A stretch of 64,000 nucleotides of DNA from Arthrobacter sp. AQ5-06 (GTDB lineage: Bacteria; Actinomycetota; Actinomycetes; Actinomycetales; Micrococcaceae), in assembly GCF_003287955.1 (NCBI RefSeq), contig NZ_QMKP01000008.1, forward strand, positions 124,001-188,000. Reading direction: 5' to 3'. This document shows, in pieces, positions 28,726-40,161 of this stretch; position 1 is the first letter of the stretch; every line of letters begins with the position of its first letter. The notes beneath the pieces were generated by a model that worked only from the letters and a program-made list of their open reading frames with translations, searched no databases and was not told where the DNA came from. The translations under genes and the position numbers were made by a program.

Positions 28726-30852
28726 TCAGGCCTGCAGGCCAGCGAGGGAGTCCTTGGCAGCGGCGGCGACAGCCTCCGCGGTGATGCCGAACTCCTGGAA
28801 AAGGCGCTTGTAGTCGGCGGAAGCGCCGTAGTGCTCGAGCGAGATGGAACGTCCGGCGTCGCCGACGAATTCCCTCCAGCCCAGGGCCAGTCCGGCCTCG
28901 ACGGAGACGCGGGCTTTGACGGCAGCGGGGAGCACGGACTCGCGGTAAGTGGCGTCCTGCTTGTTGAACCACTCAACGCAGGGCATGGAGACAACGCGGG
29001 CAGCGATGCCTTCAGCCTGGAGGGTTTCGCGGGCCTGGACGGCCAGCTGGACCTCGGAACCGGTGCCGATCAGGATCACGTCGGCGGGCACGGTGGCGCC
29101 GTCCTTGGAAGCTTCCGCCAGGACGTAGCCGCCCTTGGCGACGCCGGAAACTGAACCGAACGTGTCGCCGTCGGCTTCGCTTTCACCACGGGCGTAGGTG
29201 GGGATGTTCTGGCGGGTCAGCACAATGCCGGCCGGGTTCTCGTGGTTCTCCAGCATGGTCTTCCATGCCACGGCGACCTCGTTGGCATCGCCGGGGCGGA
29301 CCACGTCCAGGCCCACGATGGCGCGCAGGGATGCGAGCTGTTCCACCGGCTGGTGGGTGGGGCCGTCTTCGCCCAGTCCGATGGAGTCGTGCGTCCAGAC
29401 ATACAGGGACGGAACACCCATCAGGGCGCCCAGCCGGATGGCCGGCCGCTGGTAGTCGCTGAAGATCAGGAAGGTGCCGGAGAACGCGCGGGTCCGTCCG
29501 TGCAGGGCAATGCCGTTCACGATCGATGCCGCGGCGTGCTCACGGATACCGAAGTGCAGGACCCGGCCGTAGGGGTTGCCGGACCAGGTATCGGTCTGCT
29601 TGGAGGCGGGCACGAACGATGGCGAGCCTTCGATGGTGGTGTTGTTGGACTCGGCGAGGTCGGCGGAGCCGCCCCAGAGTTCCGGCATGACCGGTCCGAG
29701 TGCGTTCAGCACCTTGCCGGAAGCCGCGCGGGTGGAGACGTCCTTGCCGGCCGGGAAGACCGGAAGTGCGGCGTCCAGGCCGTCGGGCAGTTCGCGGGCC
29801 TCGATGCGCTGCAGGAGTGCGGCGCCTTCGGGGTTGGCGGCCTGCCAGGCGTTGAAGGACTCTTCCCATTCCTTCTTGGCAGCGGCGCCGCGGTCCACGA
29901 CCGAGCGGGCGTGGGCCAGGACTTCCTGGTCAACGTCGAAGGACTTGGCGGGATCGAAGCCCAGGACCTCCTTGAGGCCTGCGACTTCCTCTGCACCCAG
30001 TGCCGAACCGTGGATCTTGCCCGTGTTCTGCTTCTTGGGCGCCGGGTACCCGATGATGGTGCGCAGCGAGATGATGGAGGGCTTGGACGTCTCGGCCTTT
30101 GCTGCGAGCAGTGCGGAGTACAACTCCTGCACGTCCTCTTTGTATTCGCCGGTCTTGGTCCAGTCGACGCGCTGGGTGTGCCAGCCGTAGGCCTCGTAGC
30201 GCTTGAGGACATCCTCGGTGAAGGAGATGTCGGTGTCGTCCTCGATGGAGATGTGGTTCTCATCGTAGACAACTACAAGGTTGCCCAGTTCCTGGTGGCC
30301 GGCCAGCGAGGAAGCCTCGGAGGTGACGCCTTCCTGGAGGTCGCCGTCGGAGGCGATGACCCAGATGGTGTGGTCAAACGGGGACGTGCCATCGGCAGCG
30401 TCGGCGTCGAACAGGCCGCGCATCCGGCGCTGGGAGTAGGCGAACCCGACCGACGAGGCCAGGCCCTGGCCCAGCGGCCCGGTGGTGATTTCCACACCGG
30501 CAGTGTGCTTGTACTCCGGGTGGCCCGGTGTCAGGGAATCCCAGGTGCGGAGCGCCTCAAGGTCCTTCAGTTCCAGGCCGTAGCCGGACAGGAACAGCTG
30601 GATGTAAAGGGTCAGCGACGTGTGGCCGGGAGACAGGATGAAGCGGTCGCGTCCCAGCCAGTCCGGGTTGCGCGGGTCATGGCGCATGAGCTTCTGGAAG
30701 AGAAGGTATGCGGCGGGCGCCAGGCTCATGGCCGTGCCGGGGTGGCCGTTACCGACCTTCTCCACGGCATCTGCAGCCAGAACGCGGATGGTGTCCACCG
30801 CGCGCTGGTCCAAGCTGGTCCATGACAGTTCTTGCTCTTCCAAATGTGGCAC
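28726..30852 (-). CDS. tkt: transketolase
   Basis: Thiamine-diphosphate enzyme moving two-carbon units in the pentose-phosphate pathway; ~708 aa. [19 protein letters not shown] binds cofactor, [20 protein letters not shown] and [15 protein letters not shown] form the ThDP/metal motif, and [18 protein letters not shown] lies in the pyrimidine domain. The start is uncertain: GTG 30852 ([11 protein letters not shown]) follows a purine-rich GAGAGGGG, while a TTG three codons later gives MEEQELSW. The frame continues to 30912 without a good ribosome site. It is the first gene of the operon. Confidence 0.95.
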   Translation of the reverse strand: MPHLEEQELSWTSLDQRAVDTIRVLAADAVEKVGNGHPGTAMSLAPAAYLLFQKLMRHDPRNPDWLGRDRFILSPGHTSLTLYIQLFLSGYGLELKDLEALRTWDSLTPGHPEYKHTAGVEITTGPLGQGLASSVGFAYSQRRMRGLFDADAADGTSPFDHTIWVIASDGDLQEGVTSEASSLAGHQELGNLVVVYDENHISIEDDTDISFTEDVLKRYEAYGWHTQRVDWTKTGEYKEDVQELYSALLAAKAETSKPSIISLRTIIGYPAPKKQNTGKIHGSALGAEEVAGLKEVLGFDPAKSFDVDQEVLAHARSVVDRGAAAKKEWEESFNAWQAANPEGAALLQRIEARELPDGLDAALPVFPAGKDVSTRAASGKVLNALGPVMPELWGGSADLAESNNTTIEGSPSFVPASKQTDTWSGNPYGRVLHFGIREHAAASIVNGIALHGRTRAFSGTFLIFSDYQRPAIRLGALMGVPSLYVWTHDSIGLGEDGPTHQPVEQLASLRAIVGLDVVRPGDANEVAVAWKTMLENHENPAGIVLTRQNIPTYARGESEADGDTFGSVSGVAKGGYVLAEASKDGATVPADVILIGTGSEVQLAVQARETLQAEGIAARVVSMPCVEWFNKQDATYRESVLPAAVKARVSVEAGLALGWREFVGDAGRSISLEHYGASADYKRLFQEFGITAEAVAAAAKDSLAGLQA

Positions 30853-31356
30853 GAAAACCGGGCCCCTCTCTGTGCTGATGGTGGGCGGTACACGGGATCC
30901 GTTCCGGGGCACGATGTGGTGCCCGCTGCGGTGTGTACCAGCCGTTCACCATCGAAACGTTGATCTATCATTCAGCAGGGCTATGGGAACGCGTTTTCCA
31001 ACGCTTTTCTGCCCCATGCTGATCTGGTGACAGCTTAGCTCCATTCCACTCTCCGGTCAGCGCAAATCTCACCTTTTGGACTCAATTTCCCCTTATGTGA
31101 ATCGCCATTTCGTGGGGTTGAGTTAATCTGCTCGAATCACCCTGCGCGCAATCATCAGGGCCTAATCATGGGGCATCTGTTACAAATGCGCACGGTATGA
31201 TATTTAGAGGCCGACGCCGGTAGCCGAGCCCTTTTTGAGGGCGGCGGCAGACCCCGGGCGTTGCCGGGACCTTCTTCTGACGACCGTTGGCGGGCTGCCC
31301 GGCAAACGGCCGCAAGACACAGCTGCACCGCCAGACAGAACTGCCTACCAGAACGG
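30853..31356. other. divergent intergenic region between tkt and ctaB
   Basis: About 500 bp without a convincing gene. It must carry promoters for both directions. Visible items: an AACGCGTT palindrome at 30988-30995 (LacI-family operators often have such a core), a TATGAT at 31196-31201 in the ctaB direction without a clear -35 box, and a small GCCCT/AGGGC hairpin at 31228-31242 in the ctaB leader. None is certain. Confidence 0.4.
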
Positions 31357-32316
31357 GTGACTGCCACCGTGAGCACAACAGATACGCCGCTTAATGCTTC
31401 CCGCACCAGGGGGGGAGCCGGGCTCGCCCGTAAGGCCAAGGCGTATTTCGCCCTCACCAAGCCGCGTGTCATTGAGTTGCTGCTGGTCAGCACCCTGCCC
31501 ACCATGATCTACGCCGAGCGCGGCTTCCCGCCGATCGGGCTGATCCTGGCCACCTTGGTAGGCGGGGCCTTTGCCGCCGGCAGCGCCGGTGCCTTCAACT
31601 GCTACCTTGACCGCGACATCGACAAACTGATGCACCGGACCGAGAACCGTCCGCTCGTCACCGGCGAGGTGACGCCTCGTGAGGCGCTGATTTTCTCCTG
31701 GCTGCTCGGGGCAGCCGCCATTGTTATTCTCTGGTTCGGGGCCAACCCGCTGGCCGCGTGGCTCGGGCTAGGCGCGATTTTCTTCTATGTGGTCATCTAC
31801 ACCATCATCCTTAAGCGCCGCACCGCACAGAACATTGTGTGGGGTGGAGCCGCGGGCTGCTTCCCGGTGCTGATTGCCTGGGCCGCCGTGACCAACACCG
31901 TCGAGTGGCCGGCCGTCATCCTGTTTATGGTCATCTTCCTCTGGACGCCGCCGCACTACTGGCCGCTTTCCATGCGTTACGGCGAGGACTACCGCAACGC
32001 CAACGTGCCCATGCTTGGGGCCATTGCCGGCGCCAAGGTGGTTTCCGTCCAGGTAGTCCTCTACGCCTGGGCCATGGTGGCCTGCTCGCTGCTGATGGTC
32101 CCGGCCGGTGGCGCCGGCTGGGTTTACACTGCCACCGCAGTCCTGGCAGGTGCCTGGTTCCTGTACGAGTCGCACTCCCTGTACAACCGGGCGCAGCGCG
32201 AGGACATCTCGGACAAGCGCGCCATGAAAGTCTTCCACGGCTCCATCAGCTACCTGACGCTGCTGTTCATCGCACTGGCCGTGGATCCGTTCGTCGGATC
32301 AGCGATCATCGGTTAG
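31357..32316 (+). CDS. ctaB: protohaem IX farnesyltransferase (haem O synthase)
   Basis: UbiA-family membrane prenyltransferase that adds a farnesyl group to haem B to make haem O for cytochrome oxidase; ~319 aa. The prenyl-binding Asp-rich motif is in [20 protein letters not shown], the second in [14 protein letters not shown], and about nine membrane helices are evident. GTG 31357 (MTATVSTTD) or GTG 31369 are the candidate starts; neither has a strong Shine-Dalgarno sequence. It is divergent from tkt and convergent with ctaA, the next enzyme, with paired hairpins between them. Confidence 0.95.
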   Translation: MTATVSTTDTPLNASRTRGGAGLARKAKAYFALTKPRVIELLLVSTLPTMIYAERGFPPIGLILATLVGGAFAAGSAGAFNCYLDRDIDKLMHRTENRPLVTGEVTPREALIFSWLLGAAAIVILWFGANPLAAWLGLGAIFFYVVIYTIILKRRTAQNIVWGGAAGCFPVLIAWAAVTNTVEWPAVILFMVIFLWTPPHYWPLSMRYGEDYRNANVPMLGAIAGAKVVSVQVVLYAWAMVACSLLMVPAGGAGWVYTATAVLAGAWFLYESHSLYNRAQREDISDKRAMKVFHGSISYLTLLFIALAVDPFVGSAIIG

Positions 32317-32358
32317 CAGCACCCCACCCAACGCCCTCGCAGTTCCTGCAGGTTTTTC

Positions 32359-32394
32359 AAGGACCCTCTCTTGCTCAGGTGAGAGTGGGTCCTT
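32359..32394 (+). terminator. hairpin after ctaB
   Basis: AAGGACCC (32359-32366) pairs with GGGTCCTT (32387-32394), extended by TCTC/GAGA with a 2-nt bulge. A run of T's precedes the stem on the plus strand and CATTTG follows. It can serve ctaB. Confidence 0.7.
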
Positions 32395-32433
32395 CATTTG
32401 TACGCAGGAAGTGAGGGAAGTCCTTAAATGCGG

Positions 32434-32464
32434 AGTGCCACGGTTCGCCTTGAACCGTGGCACT
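32434..32464 (-). terminator. hairpin between ctaB and ctaA
   Basis: AGTGCCACGGTTC (32434-32446) and GAACCGTGGCACT (32452-32464) form a perfect 13-bp stem with a 5-nt loop, 31 bp past the ctaA stop. It probably ends ctaA transcription, and with the other hairpin insulates the convergent genes. Confidence 0.75.
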
Positions 32465-32495
32465 GCGTCGTGGGTAAAGCCGGTGGCAGTGGAGG

Positions 32496-33440
32496 CTATG
32501 TGACCGGGCTCGAGCGGGCGAGGTCGGCGGAGTTTGTCGCCGCGCTCATCAGCAACGCCGCTCCGAGCATGTGGGCGCCCACCAGCAACGCGGGGATGCC
32601 GTTGTAGTACTGGCTGAAGCCGATGACGGCCTGCAGCAGGGTCACGGCCAAAAGCAGCAGGACGGAGGTGCGGAACGGGCCCTGGATCCGGCGGACGATC
32701 ACCAGCACCAGTGCGAACAGTGTTCCGGCAGTGATCACGTACGCCGGAACGGCATGGATGTGGGAGAACAGGTCCCAGTCGAGGCCGTTGCGGGGAGCCT
32801 CGGCGTCACCGGCGTGGGGACCGGAGCCGGTCACCACTACGCCGAGCATCACGGCGAGAGCGGAGAAGAGCGCGACGGCGGCAGCCACCGGACGCATGAC
32901 GCCCGGCAACGCGGGAAGCTGGATGCTGGCATGGCGGCCAGTCCTGCCGTAGGCCCGGTTGACGAGCAGCGTGGCGATCACCACGAGGGCCATGGAAACG
33001 AGGAAATGCAGGCCCACCACCCACGGATTGAGGTTGGTCAGAACGGTGATGCCACCGATCACCGCCTGTGCCGGGATGCTGGCCAGCAGGCCAAGCGCCA
33101 GCAGGAAGAGGTCCCGGCGCTCCTTGCGGAGGTTCCACAAGTACACGAGCATGGCCAGCGCAACCGCTGCCAGAGCAAACGTCAGGAGCCGGTTGCCGAA
33201 CTCGATGAAGCCATGGATCCCCATTTCGGCGGTGTTGACCAGGGACGTGTCGGTACAGCGCGGCCACGTGGGGCAGCCCAGGCCCGACGCGGTCAGCCGC
33301 ACGGCGCCGCCGGTCACCACCAGCAGCGTCTGGCCAACCAGGGAGGCCACCGCGAGGCGGCGGACGCTGGCGTCCGCGGTACGGGGCAACCTCGCGATGA
33401 GGCGGCCGGCGATCTGGGGGAGGCGTGAAGCCGTGCTCAC
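32496..33440 (-). CDS. ctaA: haem A synthase (COX15/CtaA)
   Basis: Membrane enzyme oxidising haem O to haem A; ~314 aa with eight predicted helices. Haem-ligand regions are visible: GIHGFIEFGNRLLTF, VGLHFLVSMALVV, IHAVPAYVITAGTLFAL and LVGAHMLGAALLMSA. The Cys pair region GGAVRLTASGLGCPTWPRCTDT matches the actinobacterial/Bacillus type. GTG 33440 gives a normal N-terminus; an ATG at 33488 would overlap the upstream permease gene by 41 bp. It follows the ABC permease by 7 bp, so it is likely co-transcribed. Confidence 0.93.
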   Translation of the reverse strand: MSTASRLPQIAGRLIARLPRTADASVRRLAVASLVGQTLLVVTGGAVRLTASGLGCPTWPRCTDTSLVNTAEMGIHGFIEFGNRLLTFALAAVALAMLVYLWNLRKERRDLFLLALGLLASIPAQAVIGGITVLTNLNPWVVGLHFLVSMALVVIATLLVNRAYGRTGRHASIQLPALPGVMRPVAAAVALFSALAVMLGVVVTGSGPHAGDAEAPRNGLDWDLFSHIHAVPAYVITAGTLFALVLVIVRRIQGPFRTSVLLLLAVTLLQAVIGFSQYYNGIPALLVGAHMLGAALLMSAATNSADLARSSPVT

Positions 33441-33447
33441 GGATATC

Positions 33448-34218
33448 TCAATTCCACTTGAACCAACGGATGGCTGCTGCTCCGGCAAGAACTGTCCAAA
33501 GCAGCAGGATAAGCGCGGCGCCGCCGTTCAGCGAGCCGTGCAGGAAAGCTTCGCGCATGGCCTCACCGAGTGCGCCGGAGGGCAAGTAGTGGACCGCTCC
33601 CTGTGCAAGTGCGGGCAGCCGTTCCGCGGGAATAACTATCCCTCCCAGGGCGCCCAGCAGGATCCACAGCAGGTTGGTGATGGCGAGGGTTGCCTCGGGC
33701 CGGACGGTGCCGGCCACCAGGAGCCCCAGCGCGGTGAATGCCACGGCGCCCAGGGCAAGCAGTGTCAGTCCGGGAAGCCAGCCGGAGGCAGGCGGCTGCC
33801 AGCCCAAAGGAAGCGCCACCAGGGCCACCACTGCCACCTGGAGGCAGAGCACCGCCAGCACCGCCAGCACCTTACCCGCGATGAGGCCCTCACGGCCCAA
33901 GGGTGTGGTGGACAGGAACCGGAGAACCCCGTACCGCCGATCGAATCCGGTGGCGATGCCCTGCCCGGTAAAGGCCGTGGACATCGCGCACAAAGCCAGG
34001 ATGCCGGGGACCGCCACATTGATACGGCTGGCTCCGAAGCCGTCCAGGAAGGGAGTGACGGTGAGCCCCACCAGCGCAAGAAGCGGCAGGACGGCTGCGA
34101 GGATGAGCTGCTCGCCGTTCCTGAGCATGGTCAGTGATTCGTACCTGCCCTGCAACAGGATGCGGCGCAGCAGCCTGGCTGGCGCTCCCTGGGTGGCGGT
34201 GGCTGGGGGCGCCGTCAT
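33448..34218 (-). CDS. ABC-2 type transporter permease
   Basis: Membrane subunit of 256 aa with about six hydrophobic segments (QLILAAVLPLLALVGLTVTP, GILALCAMSTAFTGQGIATG, VLAVLAVLCLQVAVVALVAL, LTLLALGAVAFTALGLLVAG and others). Such permeases pair with a DrrA-like ATPase. ATG 34218 overlaps the ATPase stop by 4 bp and has AAGGAC upstream. The frame to 34311 lies within the ATPase gene and is not used. It sits between the ATPase and ctaA, a conserved actinobacterial order. A role in haem or cytochrome biogenesis is possible but unproven. Confidence 0.88.
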   Translation of the reverse strand: MTAPPATATQGAPARLLRRILLQGRYESLTMLRNGEQLILAAVLPLLALVGLTVTPFLDGFGASRINVAVPGILALCAMSTAFTGQGIATGFDRRYGVLRFLSTTPLGREGLIAGKVLAVLAVLCLQVAVVALVALPLGWQPPASGWLPGLTLLALGAVAFTALGLLVAGTVRPEATLAITNLLWILLGALGGIVIPAERLPALAQGAVHYLPSGALGEAMREAFLHGSLNGGAALILLLWTVLAGAAAIRWFKWN

Positions 34219-35183
34219 CGGATGTCCTTTCCTGAGATGTCCAGGAAGACATCTTCCAGGCTTCGTGCCGCCAGGCTCATGGAACCGGGCATCACGTCGT
34301 GGGCTGCCCACCAGGCGGTCAACGACGCGAGATCGCGGGGCGTCAAGGCACCCGAGGCCACGTAGCTTCCGGCCCGGGTTTCAGAGACGGCGATGGCATC
34401 GGGCAAGACGCCGGTGAAATCCAGCCCCGGGGGCGCCTCGAACACCAGGGTGCGGACATGGTCCGTGCCGGCCTCCACAACCGGGTCCCGCTGCAGCAGC
34501 TGGGAAACTGTTCCCTCGGCGACGTTCCTGCCGGCGTCGATGATGTACACGTAGTCCGCCAACCGCTGGGCGTCGTCCATCAGGTGCGTTGTCAGGATGA
34601 TGCCCATCCCGGCTGCCCGCAGTTCGGAAATCAGTTCGAAGACCAGCTGCCTGGACTGGGGATCAAGGCCAGCGCTGGGCTCGTCAAGGAAAAGGACTTC
34701 CGGATTGCCGATCAGCGCTGCGGCCAGGGCCAGGCGTTGCTTCTGCCCACCGGAGAGTCTGCGCACAGTGGCCCTGGCGAAGGTATCAATGCCGAGCCGT
34801 CCCACCAGGTCGTCCACGGAACGGGGCCGCGCGTACATTCCGGCGATGTGCCGCAACAGTGGGATGGGCCGGGCCGACGGCGGGAGGCCGCCGTCCTGAA
34901 GCATCACGCCTACGCGGGACCGCAGTTCAGCGCCCGCTCGGCCCGGATCCTGGCCGAGCAGCGAGATGCTCCCGCCGCTGCGTTTCTGCAGGCCTTGGGC
35001 GCATTCGATCGTGGTGGTCTTTCCGGCTCCGTTGGCGCCCAGGAGGGCCGTGACCTGGCCGCGTTCGGCCATAAGGGATACGCCGTTGACCACCCGGAGC
35101 ATTTTTCCGTCCAGGCTGGCCAGCGGACCAACATCCTTAATTAACCCGCTGATGGACAGAACCGGGGATTCGGGGGATCGCAC
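34215..35183 (-). CDS. ABC transporter ATP-binding protein
   Basis: DrrA/NatA-like ATPase, 322 aa. Walker A is GANGAGKTT (~49-57), signature LSGGQKQRLAL (~143), Walker B LFLDEPSAGLD, and the switch His is in LTTHLMDDA. A ~70-residue C-terminal extension beyond the ATPase core is usual in this subfamily. The start GTG 35183 has no Shine-Dalgarno sequence, but TAGAAT ends exactly 6 nt upstream, so the transcript is likely leaderless. It is divergent from sufR and coupled to the permease and probably ctaA. Confidence 0.9.
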   Translation of the reverse strand: MRSPESPVLSISGLIKDVGPLASLDGKMLRVVNGVSLMAERGQVTALLGANGAGKTTTIECAQGLQKRSGGSISLLGQDPGRAGAELRSRVGVMLQDGGLPPSARPIPLLRHIAGMYARPRSVDDLVGRLGIDTFARATVRRLSGGQKQRLALAAALIGNPEVLFLDEPSAGLDPQSRQLVFELISELRAAGMGIILTTHLMDDAQRLADYVYIIDAGRNVAEGTVSQLLQRDPVVEAGTDHVRTLVFEAPPGLDFTGVLPDAIAVSETRAGSYVASGALTPRDLASLTAWWAAHDVMPGSMSLAARSLEDVFLDISGKDIR

Positions 35184-35189
35184 CCCAGC

Positions 35190-35195
35190 ATTCTA
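35190..35195 (-). promoter_or_regulatory. -10 box of the ABC ATPase gene (leaderless)
   Basis: On the minus strand TAGAAT is followed by GCTGGG and then the GTG start. This is the same spacing as at uvrA and uvrC. No clear -35 sequence. Confidence 0.5.
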
Positions 35196-35243
35196 CGCGA
35201 TGTAGTACTGGCGGGGCCGCAGGGACTCCGGCCGCAGGTCAGC

Positions 35244-35272
35244 CTGACCTTACTAGATCCGGGGACTAAATT
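35244..35272 (+). promoter_or_regulatory. putative sufR promoter
   Basis: CTGACC (35244-35249) and TAAATT (35267-35272) are separated by 17 bp, a plausible sigma-A type promoter. Transcription would begin about 35279, 10-20 nt before the possible sufR starts (GTG 35289, ATG 35298). No clear SufR operator was recognised. Confidence 0.5.
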
Positions 35273-35297
35273 ACGACATGATTGTGTTGTGTATTCC

Positions 35298-36130
35298 ATG
35301 ACCAATGCTGCTGCTGTGCCGTTTGCCGGGCACGGAGCGCCGCGTACCGCCGCTGACCGCGGCCACGTGGCCGCTGTGCCGGCGGCGGACTCCGACGAGC
35401 GCACCCGGGACCGGGTCCTTGGTGCCGTGCTTGAGCACGGCCCCATCAGTGCGGCGGAACTCGGTGACATGCTTGGGTTCACGCCAGCCGCGGTCCGGAG
35501 GCATCTTGATCATCTGGCCCGCAGCGGGGATATTGAGGTCAAACGCGTGGCCAGGGCCGGTGCCGGCGCGGGGCGTCCCGCCCGCCGCTACGTCCTGAGC
35601 TCGCAAGGCCAGTCCACGCTTGGCAACGATTACCTCGACATCGCTACCCTCGCTCTCAAGCAGCTCCAGGCAGTGGCCGGCGAACAGGCAGTCCGCGCGT
35701 TCGCCGTCGAACGTTTTGCCGACATGGAACGCCGGTATGCTCCCGAGGTCGAACACGCCGGACCGGACATCACCGCCAGGGCCCAGGCACTGTCCGCGGC
35801 GCTGAGCCGGGATGGCTTCGTGGCGTCGGCCGCCTCGATCCAGGCCAAGGCCCCTCTGCCGGCAGCACTCTCCAGCGTCCAGCTGTGCCAGGGGCATTGC
35901 CCCATCCAGCAGCTTGCCGCCCAGTTCCCTGTCTTCTGCGATGTGGAGACCGAAGTGTTCTCCCGGCTGGTAGGCGTTGACGTACGCCGCCTGTCCACGC
36001 TGGCTCGCGGTGGACACGTCTGCACCACCCATATACCCACAGGCCGGCTGGCTGCCGGGGGACCCCAGGTCCCGCAGGCAGCCCCCGCCAGCCTGGATGA
36101 AGTAACCAACCATCAGCAAGGAAGGCCGTG

Positions 36131-36131
<1 letters not shown>
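35298..36131 (+). CDS. sufR: SufR-like iron-sulfur transcriptional regulator
   Basis: Winged-helix repressor of the suf operon that senses an Fe-S cluster; 277 aa. HTH region: [38 protein letters not shown] and wing [20 protein letters not shown]. The C-terminal half has four cysteines, Cys197 and Cys201 (CQGHCP), Cys214 and Cys242 (HVCTTH), which are candidate cluster ligands. The start is ATG 35298 or in-frame GTG 35289; neither has a Shine-Dalgarno sequence. Its stop overlaps the sufB start. Autoregulation with the suf operon is expected from the family. Confidence 0.9.
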
Positions 36132-37594
<1,463 letters not shown>

Positions 37595-37596
37595 CG

Positions 37597-38883
37597 ATGA
37601 CTGAAATCACTACTGAAAAGGCCCGCATCGGCGCGCCTTCGGCCCAGCCGTTTATTAACGGGTTCACGGAAGAAGGCGAAAGCCTGTCTCCGATCAATTC
37701 GGCCACTTCCAGGGCCCCATTGGCCGGCGAAGCGGTCAAGCGCCACTCGCACGGCGGCGGCGTCGGCATTCCGGACAGCTCACGTGCCGGCCGGCTGACG
37801 TCATACAACCTGGCGGACTTCAAGCCGCTCACCGGGCTTGAGGAAGACTGGCGTTTTACCCCGCTCAAGCGTCTGCGTGGCCTGCACAGCGAAGTCCTGT
37901 CAGGGGCGGCGCCCACCGTCACCGTCAGCGGCCCGGAGCAGGTCACGGTTGAGACCGTGGCACGCGGCGATAAGCGCATCGGTTCCGCCGGCATCCCGGA
38001 GGACCGCGTGTCCGCCAACGCCTGGGAGAACTTCAGCGAAGCCACCGTCCTCACCATCCCGGCCGAGTTTGAAGCCGACACCGAGGTCACCGTCGTGATC
38101 GAAGGCACCTCCACGGAGGCAGCTGCCCAGCACCTGGTAATCGTGGCGAATAAGTTCTCCAAGGCCGTTGTGGTCCTGAACCACCAGGGCTCGGCAGTTG
38201 TGTCCGAAAACATCGAAATCGTTATTGAAGACGGCGCCAACCTCACGGTTGTCTCGCTCCAGGAATGGAACGACGACGCCGTCCACGCCTCCTCCCAGCA
38301 GGCAAAGATCGGCCGCGACGCCAAGTTCAAGCACGTGGTGGTCAGCCTCGGCGGGGACCTGGTCCGCGTCACGCCGTCGGCCCGTTTCACCGCCCCCGGC
38401 GGCGAAGCCGAAATGTTCGGCCTGTACTTCGCCGACGCCGGCCAGCACCTGGAGCAGCGGCTCTTTGTTGACCACGCGGTGGCGAACTGCACCTCCAACG
38501 TGCTCTACAAGGGCGCTTTGCAGGGCCGCAATGCCCACGCTGTGTGGGTAGGCGACGTCCTGATCCGCAAGGAAGCCGAAGGCACCGACAGCTACGAGGC
38601 CAACCGCAACCTGCTGCTCACGGACGGCGCCCGCGCCGACTCCGTGCCGAACCTCGAGATCGAAACCGGCCTGATCAAGGGTGCCGGCCACGCCAGCGCC
38701 ACCGGCCGGCTGGATGACGAGCACCTGTTCTACCTCATGGCCCGCGGCATCCCCGAGGATGTTGCCCGTCGCCTGGTGGTCCGGGGCTTCCTGCACGAGA
38801 TCATCCAGCAGATCAAGGTACCGGCCCTCGAAGAGCGGCTCACCGAGGCTGTTGAGCGCGAACTCGCCGTGACGAACAACTAG
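37597..38883 (+). CDS. sufD: Fe-S cluster assembly protein SufD
   Basis: SufB paralogue forming the SufBCD complex; 428 aa. LIRKEAEGTDSYEANRNLLL, PNLEIETGLIKGAGHASATG and DDEHLFYLMARGIPEDVAR are the typical C-terminal SufB/D features, while the N-terminal half is divergent as usual. ATG 37597 is 2 bp after the sufB stop, so translation is probably coupled. The Rieske protein gene follows 16 bp later. Confidence 0.96.
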   Translation: MTEITTEKARIGAPSAQPFINGFTEEGESLSPINSATSRAPLAGEAVKRHSHGGGVGIPDSSRAGRLTSYNLADFKPLTGLEEDWRFTPLKRLRGLHSEVLSGAAPTVTVSGPEQVTVETVARGDKRIGSAGIPEDRVSANAWENFSEATVLTIPAEFEADTEVTVVIEGTSTEAAAQHLVIVANKFSKAVVVLNHQGSAVVSENIEIVIEDGANLTVVSLQEWNDDAVHASSQQAKIGRDAKFKHVVVSLGGDLVRVTPSARFTAPGGEAEMFGLYFADAGQHLEQRLFVDHAVANCTSNVLYKGALQGRNAHAVWVGDVLIRKEAEGTDSYEANRNLLLTDGARADSVPNLEIETGLIKGAGHASATGRLDDEHLFYLMARGIPEDVARRLVVRGFLHEIIQQIKVPALEERLTEAVERELAVTNN

Positions 38884-38899
38884 ACGGCGCGGAAAACAG

Positions 38900-39259
38900 A
38901 TGACTGACCAGCCAAAGGGCGAATTTGTCTGTAAGACGGATGAAATCCAGCTCAAGCAGGCGCTGCGGATCCTGATCGATGACTACCCCGTAGCCATCGT
39001 GAAGGACTCCATGGGAGACATCCACGCCATCGGGGACACCTGCTCGCACGCGGACATCTCACTGTCCGAGGGTGAAGTGGAAGGGTGCATGATCGAATGC
39101 TGGGGCCATGGCTCCCAGTTCGACCTGCGCAGCGGTGAGCCGCTGCAGTTGCCCGCCTACGATCCCGTCCCGGTGTTCGCCGTCGAAATCGTCGGCGACG
39201 AGGTCTACGTGGACTGCACGAACGTGCTCAACGGAGCGGAAGCCCCGAACTTCAGCTAG
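38900..39259 (+). CDS. Rieske-type [2Fe-2S] ferredoxin in the suf operon
   Basis: Small Rieske protein of 119 aa. Ligands are Cys48-x-His50 (TCSHADISL) and Cys67-x2-His70 (ECWGHGSQFDLRSG), which is the full [2Fe-2S] ligand set. It resembles the ferredoxin subunits of non-haem iron oxygenases, but no oxygenase is nearby. Its position between sufD and sufC suggests a role in Fe-S assembly or electron supply to it; that is inference. Similar insertions are known in actinobacterial suf loci. ATG start 16 bp after sufD. Confidence 0.92.
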   Translation: MTDQPKGEFVCKTDEIQLKQALRILIDDYPVAIVKDSMGDIHAIGDTCSHADISLSEGEVEGCMIECWGHGSQFDLRSGEPLQLPAYDPVPVFAVEIVGDEVYVDCTNVLNGAEAPNFS

Positions 39260-39360
39260 CAGCATCCCCAGCGTCAGCCGGACACACAGCAACAGAACCA
39301 AACTTCCAGCTACAGACCGCACCACCGCCGGAGGGCGCGGTGCAGAGGAGAACAAGACCT

Positions 39361-40149
39361 ATGTCTACTCTTGAGATCAAGGACCTGCACGTCAGCATTG
39401 ACACGGAGCAGGGCACCAAGGAGATCCTGAAGGGCGTCAGCCTGACCATCAAGACCGGTCAGACCCACGCCATCATGGGCCCCAACGGTTCGGGCAAGTC
39501 CACCCTGGCATCCACCATTGCCGGGCACCCGCGCTACAAGGTCACCAGCGGAACCATCACGCTCGACGGCGAAGATGTCCTGGCGATGAGCGTTGACGCG
39601 CGGGCCCGCGCCGGCCTTTTCCTGGCCATGCAGTACCCCGTGGAGGTCCCCGGTGTGAGCATGACCAACTTCCTGCGCACCGCCAAGACTGCCATCGACG
39701 GCGAAGCGCCCAAGCTGCGTACCTGGACCAAGGACGTCAAGGCGGCCATGGCCCAGCTGCGCATCGACGCAGACTTCGCCGAGCGCAACGTCAACGAGGG
39801 CTTCTCCGGCGGAGAGAAGAAGCGTGTCGAGATCCTCCAGCTGGAACTCTTCAAGCCGAAGTTCGCCATCCTTGACGAGACCGACTCGGGCCTGGACGTT
39901 GACGCCCTCAAGGTTGTCTCCGAAGGCGTCAACCGTGCACACGAAGCGGGCAACATGGGCACGCTGCTCATCACGCACTACACCCGCATCCTGCGCTACA
40001 TCAAGCCTGACTTCGTCCACGTATTCGTTGACGGACAGGTTGTCGAAGAGGGCGGCCCGGAGCTCGCTGACCGCCTTGAAGAAGAAGGCTACGACCGCTA
40101 CGCCACGGGCGCCGGCGCAGCCACCATCGCCGCCGCCGCACAGGCCTAG
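39361..40149 (+). CDS. sufC: Fe-S cluster assembly ATPase SufC
   Basis: ABC-type ATPase of the SufBCD complex, 262 aa. Walker A GPNGSGKSTL (~38-47), FLAMQYPVEVPGVS (a Suf-specific Q-loop), signature FSGGEKKRVEILQ, and Walker B FAILDETDSGLD are all present; the FSGGEKKR form is diagnostic of SufC. AGGAG lies 7 nt before ATG 39361. The 101-bp gap after the Rieske gene shows nothing recognisable. Confidence 0.97.
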   Translation: MSTLEIKDLHVSIDTEQGTKEILKGVSLTIKTGQTHAIMGPNGSGKSTLASTIAGHPRYKVTSGTITLDGEDVLAMSVDARARAGLFLAMQYPVEVPGVSMTNFLRTAKTAIDGEAPKLRTWTKDVKAAMAQLRIDADFAERNVNEGFSGGEKKRVEILQLELFKPKFAILDETDSGLDVDALKVVSEGVNRAHEAGNMGTLLITHYTRILRYIKPDFVHVFVDGQVVEEGGPELADRLEEEGYDRYATGAGAATIAAAAQA

Positions 40150-40161
40150 TTAGGACTTGCC

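Noticed and set aside
29242..30825. 527-codon plus frame opposite transketolase
   Set aside because: Lies wholly within tkt and has no family features; antisense shadow.
32959..34137. 392-codon plus frame opposite ctaA and the permease
   Set aside because: Spans two real genes on the other strand, rich in Gln, His and Arg without structure; shadow.
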